Below, piece after piece: positions 1 to 5,531 of a stretch of DNA of 5,531 bases. Both the position numbers and the translations under genes were made by a program. The first letter of the stretch is position 1. Each line of letters opens with the position of its first letter. Location of the stretch: assembly GCA_021796375.1 (NCBI GenBank), contig JAJYJF010000182.1, positions 1 through 5,531 on the forward strand, given 5' to 3'. The notes beneath the pieces are model-generated. The model had not been told where the DNA came from. It did not search any database and saw only the letters and a program-made list of their open reading frames with translations. The DNA comes from Chloroflexota bacterium. Lineage in GTDB: Bacteria; Chloroflexota; Anaerolineae; Anaerolineales; Anaerolineaceae.

Positions 1-76
1 GGAAAGCCCCGATTTGTTGGGATCTCGCTCCCGAAGCTGCTCGCCAGACCAACGGTCAGCGTGGGTGACCGCCTCC
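1..76. other. Window edge downstream of the operon, no gene assignable
   Basis: These 76 bases follow the stop of the last gene. Plus frame 1 is open from the edge and runs into the 3' end of the GT39-like gene, stopping shortly afterwards. Two minus-strand frames are also open to the edge. The stretch is too short to choose between them. A convergent gene ending here, a further operon gene starting beyond the window, or plain intergenic DNA are all possible. A GGAGG (76-72, minus) follows the stop, but no start codon lies at a suitable distance. Confidence 0.3.
53..71 (-). terminator. Small hairpin just after the last gene, weak terminator candidate
   Basis: A perfect 6-base inverted repeat, CGGTCA and TGACCG, flanks a 7-base loop and begins five bases beyond the TGA at 77. 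In the minus-strand transcript it could be extended by two G-U pairs. No run of U follows it, so it is not a classic intrinsic terminator. It could be an mRNA 3' stabilising hairpin or simply chance. Confidence 0.25.
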
Positions 77-1756
77 TCAAGGAGCCAGATAATAATAAAT
101 GGCGCCGTCGCTGCCGCTGTAAGCCCGGTACAGGCCGTTGGTGAGCGCGGCCAGCCTCGCCGGGCCCTGGTCTCCGAAAATTTCCTGAAATGAGCCCGGG
201 AGGGTATTGAAGATCACCAGGGCGGCCCCGTCGCGGAAAGCGGCCTGGCCCGCATCGGAAGGATCCGAGCCGTAAGCTGCCGGCGGCGAACCGGGGTCGA
301 CCGTCTTCCCGGAGAGCAGCGCGTAGGAAGGCCGCCCGGTGAAGTATAGCACCTCGGTTATCTCGTTGGTGATGATTTGCGTCCCGGCCGGGAGGGCTTT
401 TACCGCCCGAATTGTATCCGATTCCTGGTATTCCTTCATCATGTATCCCAGACCGGCGCTGCCGTACTGGTTGGCGATGCGCGGGGTCCGGTAGAGGTAG
501 GAGGCGGTGAACCCGAGAATTACCAGCCAGACGCCGGCAACCAGCCAGCGCCGGCCGGTCTCGAGACGCACCAGCATCCCGGCCAGAACGGCCGCCAGCA
601 GCAGCGCTGCCACGTGCAAGGGGACGATCATGCGGTTGTCGAGCGTGATCGGCGGGAAGGTGGTGACGTAGACCAGCAGCGTCCCGGCGATGAAGACGGC
701 CGCCAGGAGGATCAGCGAGATGACCAGCGATGCGCTGCCGGTGAGCTCGCCGGCCGCGAGCCGCCTCCGGGATAGGCTCAGCCAGGCCACGCCTGCCAGC
801 AAGGCGGCCAGCACAACCACCCCCGCCAGAAAGATCAGATTGTTGAGCAGGTGGGGCAGGCGAGCCTCGAGCGTATCGGGGATCAGCCAGAAGAGGATGT
901 CCTCTTTAAGAGGCGGAAACGCGGAGAGCAGGCGCGCGCCTAACCCCAGTGGCGATTGAATCGAGCGGGAAGCAACCGTCTGGGTCTTCCACAGATCCCA
1001 GGCCATCCAGACCGCGATGGGCGCCAGGCTGATGCCCAAGAAGGCGAGCGCGGCGCGGATCCGCGCCAGCCAGCCGCGCCGGTCGAGGAGGAGCAGCACG
1101 AGCGCCGCCGCCCCGACGAACCCCGCCCCGATGTAGCGCGCCAGAAAGGACAGCCCGCAGCCGAGCGCCGCGCCGGCCAGCAGAGCGCGCTCCGGCCGGC
1201 GCGCGTACCCGACCGAGAGGAACAGGCCCAGGAACCCGGTGAACAGGAACACCGGCTCGGCCATCGCCCAGGAATAGACCCGCACGAGCACCGGGGAGAG
1301 CATCAGCAGGGCGGCCGCGAGCAGGGCGACCGCCGCCTGGCGGGTGAGCCGGTAAACCGCGGCGCCAGCCACCCAGATTGTCCCGCCGAAAAGCAGCGCG
1401 TTCAGCCAGCGCGCAGCCTGGACCAGGTCCAGCCCGAAGAGCCCCAGGGCGGAGAGGAGCAGCGGGAAGAGCGGCGGCGTGTACGGCAGCGGCCGGAACG
1501 TGCCATCCGGATTGAGGAGCCCCAACCCCTTGCCAGCCAGCAGGTTGCGCGCCGAGGTCAGGTAGATGGTGGCATCCCCGCCGATGCCCGGCCCGGATGC
1601 GGTGGCGCGCAGGATCATGCCAACCCCGGCCAGGCCGATCAAGGCGAGGAGGGCGACGACGATCCAGGCCGGGATGGACCGGGCAGCGGGCGGGTTGTGG
1701 GCTTCCCAGCCGCGGTCCGCGGCGGCGGGCGAAATCCCCGGGTTATTTCCACTCAT
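77..1756 (-). CDS. Polytopic membrane protein, GT39/ArnT-like GT-C glycosyltransferase
   Basis: A 559-residue membrane protein. After a 28-residue polar N-terminus comes the first helix (about 29-51), then a loop with GGDATIYLTSARNLLAGKG (59-77). Asp61 is in the position of the catalytic aspartate of GT39-type (ArnT, Pmt) enzymes. Other expected features are YTPPLFPLLL (92-101), MAEPVF (165-170) with Glu167, FLARYIG (204-210), and DNRMIVPLH (373-381), which resembles the Arg-containing, Pro-rich motif near the later helices. About 10-12 hydrophobic segments end near residue 422; the rest (425-559) is soluble and probably extracytoplasmic. Likely role: transfer of a sugar from a polyprenyl-phosphate donor to a lipid, glycan or protein acceptor; the specificity is unknown. 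The start is ATG 1756, 14 bases inside the end of gene 3, with GAGGT five bases upstream. A longer TTG start at 1963 would only translate gene 3 out of frame. The stop is TGA at 79-77. It is the last gene seen in the operon. Confidence 0.87.
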   Translation of the reverse strand: MSGNNPGISPAAADRGWEAHNPPAARSIPAWIVVALLALIGLAGVGMILRATASGPGIGGDATIYLTSARNLLAGKGLGLLNPDGTFRPLPYTPPLFPLLLSALGLFGLDLVQAARWLNALLFGGTIWVAGAAVYRLTRQAAVALLAAALLMLSPVLVRVYSWAMAEPVFLFTGFLGLFLSVGYARRPERALLAGAALGCGLSFLARYIGAGFVGAAALVLLLLDRRGWLARIRAALAFLGISLAPIAVWMAWDLWKTQTVASRSIQSPLGLGARLLSAFPPLKEDILFWLIPDTLEARLPHLLNNLIFLAGVVVLAALLAGVAWLSLSRRRLAAGELTGSASLVISLILLAAVFIAGTLLVYVTTFPPITLDNRMIVPLHVAALLLAAVLAGMLVRLETGRRWLVAGVWLVILGFTASYLYRTPRIANQYGSAGLGYMMKEYQESDTIRAVKALPAGTQIITNEITEVLYFTGRPSYALLSGKTVDPGSPPAAYGSDPSDAGQAAFRDGAALVIFNTLPGSFQEIFGDQGPARLAALTNGLYRAYSGSDGAIYYYLAP

Positions 1757-3539
1757 AGACGACCTCATTGGCTTGAACGGTTTTTTCGACCAGCCCCAGC
1801 GCCTCGATCTGCTTGCGGACGGCGGGGAAATCGGGGTAGCCCGTGCTGTCGACCACCACGAAGGCCACCCCCAGCTGGCGCAGGAGCGCCGCGCTCTCCG
1901 GGGAGGGGAACCCGTCCAGGACTGGCTTGATGCGCGAATACTGCGGCGGCTCAAAGGCGGCAAAAAAGCCGCCGATGAACGGCTTGTTGTAGAACTGCGA
2001 GTAGTACGTTTGCACCTGGTCCACTTCCTGGCTGAACGGGAACTGGGCGACCGCCCCGCTCCCGGGCTGCTGCGCCAGCCAGGCGTCTACCGGGCGCGGC
2101 TGGACGGAGGACAGCGTGGCAAACGGCCGGGGATAAAAGTCGAAGATCACCAGCGCCACCAGCAGCCCGGCCGCCAGGGCGCGGCGCGCAGGCCGGACCC
2201 GGCCCAGCACCCAGGCGGCGCCCAGACCAGCCAGCGCGCTCGTGGCGACGAGCACGAAAAGGCCGAAGCGCATCAGGGCGCGCATCTTGGCGAAGAAAGG
2301 GAAGTACAGGAACATCGCGAAGCTGGGCAGCGGGATGGGGGCCGTCTCGCGGTGGACCCAGCGCTGCAGGAAGGCTGGCACGCGCACCATCACCGGCTGG
2401 TTCAGCCAGTGGAGGTTGGTGCCCAGGGCCATCACGAAGGCGAAGGCCGCCATCCCCACCAGCATCCAGATGAGAATTGCGTTCCCGGTTTGCCGGCGGC
2501 GAAGAAAGGCGATCACCCCGAGAACCAGGGCTACCGCGCCGATATACAGCGTGCCCTCGATCCACAGCGAGCGGTCGAAGTGCGCCCCGACCCATCTGCC
2601 AAACAGGAAGTGCAGGGTGGAGGGGAGCAGGAAATCGGTCGGGCTGGCCGAGTACATGCTGGCGTAGGCGACCGTGCGGTTGGTCATCGCCCCGGAGCGG
2701 GAGAGCTGCAGGAACGGCAGGATGGAGACGAAGACCAGCGGGGCGGCCACCGCGCCGAAGCCCAAGACGTTCTTCCAGACGCCGCGCACCCAGGCAGCCC
2801 GCTGCCGGATCTGGACCAGGTAGGCCAGCACGAATACGGCCGCGGCCAGGATGCACATGTACAGGTAGTACATGGAGGTCAACCCCACCAGGCCGAGCGA
2901 GACACCCGCCAGGACGACCGGCTTCCACGTCCAGCGCCCCGGGCGCAGCAGATCGTAGAGCCCCATGAAGAAAAGCGGCAGCCACTGCGTTCCGGTCAGA
3001 TTCAGGTGGCCGATGAGGAAGTGCGACATGCGGAAGGGTAAAAAGCCGAAAATCGTCCCGGCCACGAGCGCCGCGCCTCTGCTGCCGGTCAGGTGCTCGA
3101 TCCAGATGTACATGGCCAGCCCGGAAAGGACGAAGCTGGCCAGCAGGGTGAAGTTGTAGCCGAAATATGCCCCGCCGACCAGGGATGCCGGGATGGCGAT
3201 CGCCAGCTGCGCCGGGGTAATCTCGGTGAAGGCCAGGTTCCAGCCCTGCGGGTAGTTCAGAAACGGGACGAACACCGGCGAGATGTGCAGCTGGAACAGC
3301 GCCCTGCGCGCCCACTCGATCAGCCAGATAAAGTAGATATTGTCCCCAACCTGGCCGACGAACTGCGAGCTCATGTGCAAGGCCAGCGGCCAGGTGAAGA
3401 GGACCGCCAGCCCGGCGTAGAACACCCCCGCCCAGAGGAAGTGCCAGGCGCTCCTCCGGCCGGCGGGGGCCGGCGCGGGTGAAGCGCGGTCGGAGGTTTG
3501 TTCGGGGGTCTGTGCGCTCACGGCGGTCGTCGTTTCCAT
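1743..3539 (-). CDS. Polytopic membrane protein, probable GT-C-fold glycosyltransferase
   Basis: A 598-residue protein with a Pro/Ala/Thr-rich cytoplasmic tail (1-28), then Arg-Arg and a first membrane helix (about 32-56). The next loop holds VGDNIYFIW with Asp66, the place where GT-C enzymes carry their first catalytic acidic residue. I count roughly 11-13 hydrophobic segments up to about residue 468, then a mostly soluble C-terminal domain (470-598). Further family-like features are GHLNLTGTQWLPL (177-189), YSASPTDFLLPS (296-307), WIEGTLYIG (326-334) and the Arg-containing MRALMRFG (419-426). The plan resembles the PTPS-related/uncharacterised GT-C membrane proteins remembered from Chloroflexota; family membership is from memory. 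If correct, it transfers sugar from a polyprenyl-linked donor on the outer membrane face; donor and acceptor are unknown. ATG 3539 follows the gene 2 stop by three bases with only a weak GGTG (3549-3546) as ribosome site, so translation is probably coupled. Its last codons overlap the next gene. Confidence 0.83.
   Translation of the reverse strand: METTTAVSAQTPEQTSDRASPAPAPAGRRSAWHFLWAGVFYAGLAVLFTWPLALHMSSQFVGQVGDNIYFIWLIEWARRALFQLHISPVFVPFLNYPQGWNLAFTEITPAQLAIAIPASLVGGAYFGYNFTLLASFVLSGLAMYIWIEHLTGSRGAALVAGTIFGFLPFRMSHFLIGHLNLTGTQWLPLFFMGLYDLLRPGRWTWKPVVLAGVSLGLVGLTSMYYLYMCILAAAVFVLAYLVQIRQRAAWVRGVWKNVLGFGAVAAPLVFVSILPFLQLSRSGAMTNRTVAYASMYSASPTDFLLPSTLHFLFGRWVGAHFDRSLWIEGTLYIGAVALVLGVIAFLRRRQTGNAILIWMLVGMAAFAFVMALGTNLHWLNQPVMVRVPAFLQRWVHRETAPIPLPSFAMFLYFPFFAKMRALMRFGLFVLVATSALAGLGAAWVLGRVRPARRALAAGLLVALVIFDFYPRPFATLSSVQPRPVDAWLAQQPGSGAVAQFPFSQEVDQVQTYYSQFYNKPFIGGFFAAFEPPQYSRIKPVLDGFPSPESAALLRQLGVAFVVVDSTGYPDFPAVRKQIEALGLVEKTVQANEVVYEWK
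1762..1766 (-). promoter_or_regulatory. Ribosome binding site deciding the start of the GT39-like gene
   Basis: GAGGT on the minus strand sits five bases before ATG 1756 and inside the gene 3 coding sequence. It supports this start over the ATG at 1768, which lies upstream of and overlaps the site, and over the far-upstream TTG at 1963. The arrangement GAGGTCGTCTATG with a 14-base gene overlap is typical of termination-reinitiation coupling. Confidence 0.7.
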
Positions 3540-3542
3540 TTT

Positions 3543-4529
3543 TTACACCGCCACCCGGCAGCCTTTTTGGGCGGATTCGTACGCCGCCAGGACGAGCTCC
3601 AGCGCGCGGGCGCCGTCCCGCAGGCTGCACAGCGGCTCGGCCTCGCCGCGCGCCACGGCGATAAAATTGCGCAGCTCGGCCACGAAGAGATCGTTGCGCT
3701 CGAAGCCCCGCGGCGCGGGGAGGGTCTCCCAGCCGGGCGCGCCTGCCTTGAAGATGGAAACGTCTCCGGTGGCGTTATCCCAGGCGATGGTGCCGCGGGT
3801 GCAGGTAATCTCCAGCGTGTGGCGGGCCGGTTTCTGCAGGTAATCCAGGTGGACGGCGGCGAGCGCGCCGCGCGAGAAATGCAGGATGATCTCGGCCGTA
3901 TCCTCCACCGGGATCCCCAGCTCGCCCAGGGTCCCGGTCTGGGCGGTCACCCCGTCCACCTCGCCCAGCAGCCAGCGCAGGTAATCGATCGGGTGGCAGA
4001 GCGTCAGCAGCACCCCGCCGCCGAGATCCTCCCGGGCGCTGTAGCTGCTGCGGTAATCCTCCCAGGGATGCCAATCGGGGAGGTACTCGCCCCAGTGCGC
4101 GCGGGCGCTCACCGGGCGCCCGGCTGCGCCCGAATCGAGCAGGTCGCGGACCACCCGCAGCCCGGGGTGGAAGCGGAACTGGAAGCCGACCAGCGCCTTC
4201 CGGCCGTTTTCAGCCAGCGCGTGCTCCAGCTCCGGGATGCCGTCCAGGCGGCTGGCCACCGGCTTTTCGATCAGCAGCGAGCAGCCGGCGCGCGCGGCCG
4301 GGAGGGCCACCTCCAGGTGCAGGGCGGTCGGGTTGGCCACGATCACCGCGTCCGGCCGGTGCGCCAGCGCCTGCTGCAGGTCGGTCTCCACCGGAAGCCC
4401 GGCGGTCTCATCCTCCGGCAGGCTGCTGTGATGCGTCCGGTAAAGCAGGATGTCCTCCTCGCCCAAGGCGCGCAGGTTGCGCAGGTGCCTGCGGCCGATC
4501 GATCCGTACCCGGCGATCAGGAAGCGCAT
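3543..4529 (-). CDS. Gfo/Idh/MocA-family NAD(P)-dependent oxidoreductase
   Basis: Predicted cytoplasmic sugar or sugar-nucleotide dehydrogenase of 328 residues, a typical family length. Seen: N-terminal Rossmann fold with GYGSIG (7-12) directly after the first strand, ANPTALH (65-71), and the family hallmark EKP (88-90), whose Lys89 is the usual catalytic/cofactor-contacting lysine. The C-terminal alpha/beta domain starts near residue 115 (VGFQFRFHPG). It contains GEYLPDW (147-153), DYR (158-160) and GGGVLLTLCHPIDYLRWLLG (170-189), where His179 and Asp182 match the conserved active-site region of the family. From memory, GYGSIGRRHLRNL together with the YLPDW..DYR segment resembles oxidoreductases in nonulosonate, flagellin-glycan and O-antigen clusters; that role is inference. 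ATG 4529 lies three bases after the gene 1 stop and has a good Shine-Dalgarno. The gene ends three bases before gene 3. No truncation or missing key residue was seen. The exact substrate and cofactor preference are open. Confidence 0.92.
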   Translation of the reverse strand: MRFLIAGYGSIGRRHLRNLRALGEEDILLYRTHHSSLPEDETAGLPVETDLQQALAHRPDAVIVANPTALHLEVALPAARAGCSLLIEKPVASRLDGIPELEHALAENGRKALVGFQFRFHPGLRVVRDLLDSGAAGRPVSARAHWGEYLPDWHPWEDYRSSYSAREDLGGGVLLTLCHPIDYLRWLLGEVDGVTAQTGTLGELGIPVEDTAEIILHFSRGALAAVHLDYLQKPARHTLEITCTRGTIAWDNATGDVSIFKAGAPGWETLPAPRGFERNDLFVAELRNFIAVARGEAEPLCSLRDGARALELVLAAYESAQKGCRVAV

Positions 4530-4532
4530 GGC

Positions 4533-5507
4533 TTACCCCTGCCCATGGACCATGCCCTGGTCGACCAGGAACTGCGCCAGCCGGCGAACGGTGAAGACCT
4601 GGGTCGCGGCCAGCGATTCAAAGGTTGTCCCGCCGATATGCGGGGTGATGATCAGCGTGCGGTGCGCGCGAGCGTACTCCAGCAGCGGGGATTCGCGCCA
4701 GTCCCTCCGCCGCTCGCCCCAGATGACGTCCAGCGCCGCGCCGGCCAGCCGGCCGCTCTGCAGCGCTTCGATCAGCGCGTCCTCATCGACCACCTCGCCG
4801 CGCGAGGTGTTCACCAGCACGGCGCCCTGCGGGAGCTGGTCGAGCTGCGCCCTACCGATCAGCCAGACGGTTGAAGGGTCGAGCGGCACGTGGATGGTCA
4901 GCACGCTGCTCCGGGAGAGCAGGTCCTCCATCCGGGCAGCCTTCTCGACGCCGTCCGGCCAGGCGGACCGGTAGGGATCGAAGGCGGCCACGCGCATCCC
5001 GAAAGCCTGGCCGATGCGGGCCACCCGCTCGCCGGTCCTCCCCAACCCCAGGACCCCCAGGGTCTTCCCGGCCAGGTCGCTGCCGCAGAACTGATCCCCA
5101 TCCCACTCGCCCGCCAGCACCGACTGCTGGGCCGGGGACAGGTGGCGCTGGAGCGCCAGGAGCAGCCCCCAGGTCAGCTCGGCGGCGGCCGGGACCGTGC
5201 GCAGAAACTCATCTTCGCCCTGGAGAGAGATCACCGCGATCCCGCGCTGGGCGGCGTATTCCACGTCGATGTGGTCCACCTCGGCCGAGGGGGTGGCGAT
5301 GACCTTCAAGCGGCTGCCGAACGCCAGCACCTCGCGGTCGATCTGCTGCCCCAGGCGGGCCACGATCACATCATAATCCGGCAGGCGCTCGATGAGCTCC
5401 TGCCGCTGCAGCGGCCCGTCGGTGACGAGCCCCAGGCCCTCGAGGAGGGCATGCGCCTCGGGCGAGAAGTTCTGCGGTTCCAGGTTAAGGATTTTGAGCT
5501 GCGGCAT
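4533..5507 (-). CDS. D-isomer-specific 2-hydroxyacid dehydrogenase, NAD-dependent (phosphoglycerate dehydrogenase-like)
   Basis: Predicted soluble cytoplasmic enzyme of 324 residues that interconverts a 2-hydroxyacid and a 2-oxoacid with NAD(H); the substrate is unknown. Seen: an N-terminal substrate domain with the ATPSAEVDHID segment (71-81), then a Rossmann domain with GLGRTG (154-159). Asp177 in FDPYR is in the position that usually favours NAD over NADP. The catalytic Arg236 lies in NTSRGEVVDE, Glu265 in DVIWGER and His290 in TPHIGG. The usual Glu-Pro after DVF is Glu-Arg here. There is no C-terminal ACT domain, so it is a short-form enzyme rather than a regulated SerA. From memory, the ISLQGEDEFL and LIITPHIGGTT segments resemble a subfamily found in surface-sugar clusters. 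The start is ATG 5507, preceded by AGGGA; it begins with PQLKILNLEP, the normal first beta strand. An in-frame GTG at 5528 would add seven residues. First gene seen of the operon; gene 2 follows after 3 bases. Family assignment is firm; substrate is not. Confidence 0.9.
   Translation of the reverse strand: MPQLKILNLEPQNFSPEAHALLEGLGLVTDGPLQRQELIERLPDYDVIVARLGQQIDREVLAFGSRLKVIATPSAEVDHIDVEYAAQRGIAVISLQGEDEFLRTVPAAAELTWGLLLALQRHLSPAQQSVLAGEWDGDQFCGSDLAGKTLGVLGLGRTGERVARIGQAFGMRVAAFDPYRSAWPDGVEKAARMEDLLSRSSVLTIHVPLDPSTVWLIGRAQLDQLPQGAVLVNTSRGEVVDEDALIEALQSGRLAGAALDVIWGERRRDWRESPLLEYARAHRTLIITPHIGGTTFESLAATQVFTVRRLAQFLVDQGMVHGQG
4536..4540 (-). promoter_or_regulatory. Ribosome binding site of the Gfo/Idh/MocA gene, inside the end of the upstream gene
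   Basis: AGGGG on the minus strand is placed six bases before ATG 4529. It lies within the last codons of the 2-hydroxyacid dehydrogenase, just before its TAA. The position fixes the start of the Gfo/Idh/MocA gene and implies that its translation is coupled to that of the preceding gene. Confidence 0.65.
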
Positions 5508-5510
5508 GCT

Positions 5511-5515
5511 TCCCT
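5511..5515 (-). promoter_or_regulatory. Candidate ribosome binding site for the 2-hydroxyacid dehydrogenase
   Basis: On the minus strand AGGGA lies three bases before ATG 5507 (five from the AGG core). This favours ATG 5507 over the GTG at 5528, for which only three upstream bases are visible. Spacing is slightly short, so support is moderate. A TGA at 5527-5525, inside the GTGA that would otherwise be the start, could be the stop codon of a preceding gene, as expected in a packed operon. Confidence 0.45.
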
Positions 5516-5531
5516 GCTTCTGGCTCACGGC

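Noticed and set aside
72..76. GGAGG ribosome-site-like sequence right after the stop of the last gene
   Set aside because: No ATG or GTG follows at a workable distance on the minus strand; the nearest TTG options are overlapping or too far.
956..1930. 324-residue plus-strand frame opposite gene 4
   Set aside because: Composition is almost entirely Arg, Gln, Glu, Gly and Pro with no fold signature, so it is the antisense shadow of a hydrophobic protein.
1757..1963. N-terminal extension of the GT39-like gene from TTG 1963
   Set aside because: The 69 extra residues are an Arg/Ser/Trp-rich out-of-frame reading of the gene 3 C-terminus. A good Shine-Dalgarno supports ATG 1756.
2850..2885. Repeated GTACA/TACAT words that could look like a short repeat or operator
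   Set aside because: They encode the Tyr/Met-rich helix SMYYLYM of gene 3, and no regular spacing or symmetry was found.
1566..3041. 491-residue open frame on the plus strand opposite genes 3 and 4
   Set aside because: The translation is rich in Gln, His, Arg, Glu, Gly and Pro with no recognisable domain, as expected from the antisense of GC-rich membrane genes. The opposite-strand genes have clear helices, motifs and ribosome sites.
1951..3630. 559-residue minus-strand frame overlapping gene 3 and the end of gene 2
   Set aside because: Arg/Gly/Pro-rich out-of-frame translation of gene 3, whose own frame shows coherent membrane helices.
3498..4874. 458-residue open frame on the plus strand opposite the dehydrogenases
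   Set aside because: It lies across two genes with complete Rossmann and catalytic motifs. It has low-complexity Gln/Arg/Ala/Gly composition and no motif of its own.
5508..5528. Seven-residue longer start (GTG 5528) for the hydroxyacid dehydrogenase
   Set aside because: ATG 5507 has an AGGGA upstream and begins directly with the expected first beta strand. Only three bases before the GTG are visible, so it is kept only as an alternative.

Overview
This is a GC-rich bacterial window in which one strand (minus) is almost entirely coding. It holds four tightly packed genes read from high to low coordinates, which looks like part of one operon. There are no RNA genes, mobile elements, CRISPR arrays or long intergenic regions. 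The organism cannot be named from this sequence. The GC-rich coding, and pairs of large membrane proteins of the kind I remember from Anaerolineae, suggest Chloroflexota, but only as a low-confidence guess.

Layout in transcription order. (1) 5507-4533: NAD-dependent D-isomer-specific 2-hydroxyacid dehydrogenase. (2) 4529-3543: Gfo/Idh/MocA-family NAD(P)-dependent oxidoreductase. (3) 3539-1743: polytopic membrane protein with a GT-C glycosyltransferase-like plan. (4) 1756-77: a second, unrelated-looking polytopic membrane protein resembling GT39/ArnT-type GT-C glycosyltransferases. Genes 1/2 and 2/3 are each separated by exactly three bases, and genes 3/4 overlap by 14 bases. The first three genes share one reading frame and are divided only by a TAA plus one codon at each junction. 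No promoter is visible, so transcription probably starts upstream of base 5531. Bases 1-76, after the last gene, contain a small hairpin and no assignable gene.

How they may work together (inference): the two soluble dehydrogenases resemble the pair often found in surface-polysaccharide and nonulosonic-acid (sialic/legionaminic-type) clusters, where they would make or modify a sugar precursor. The two membrane proteins would then transfer lipid-linked sugars on the outer face of the membrane. The substrates cannot be read from sequence. The window looks like an ordinary envelope-glycan segment. The points most worth checking are the same-frame stop-codon junctions, the paired dissimilar GT-C proteins, and whether nonulosonate genes lie just upstream.
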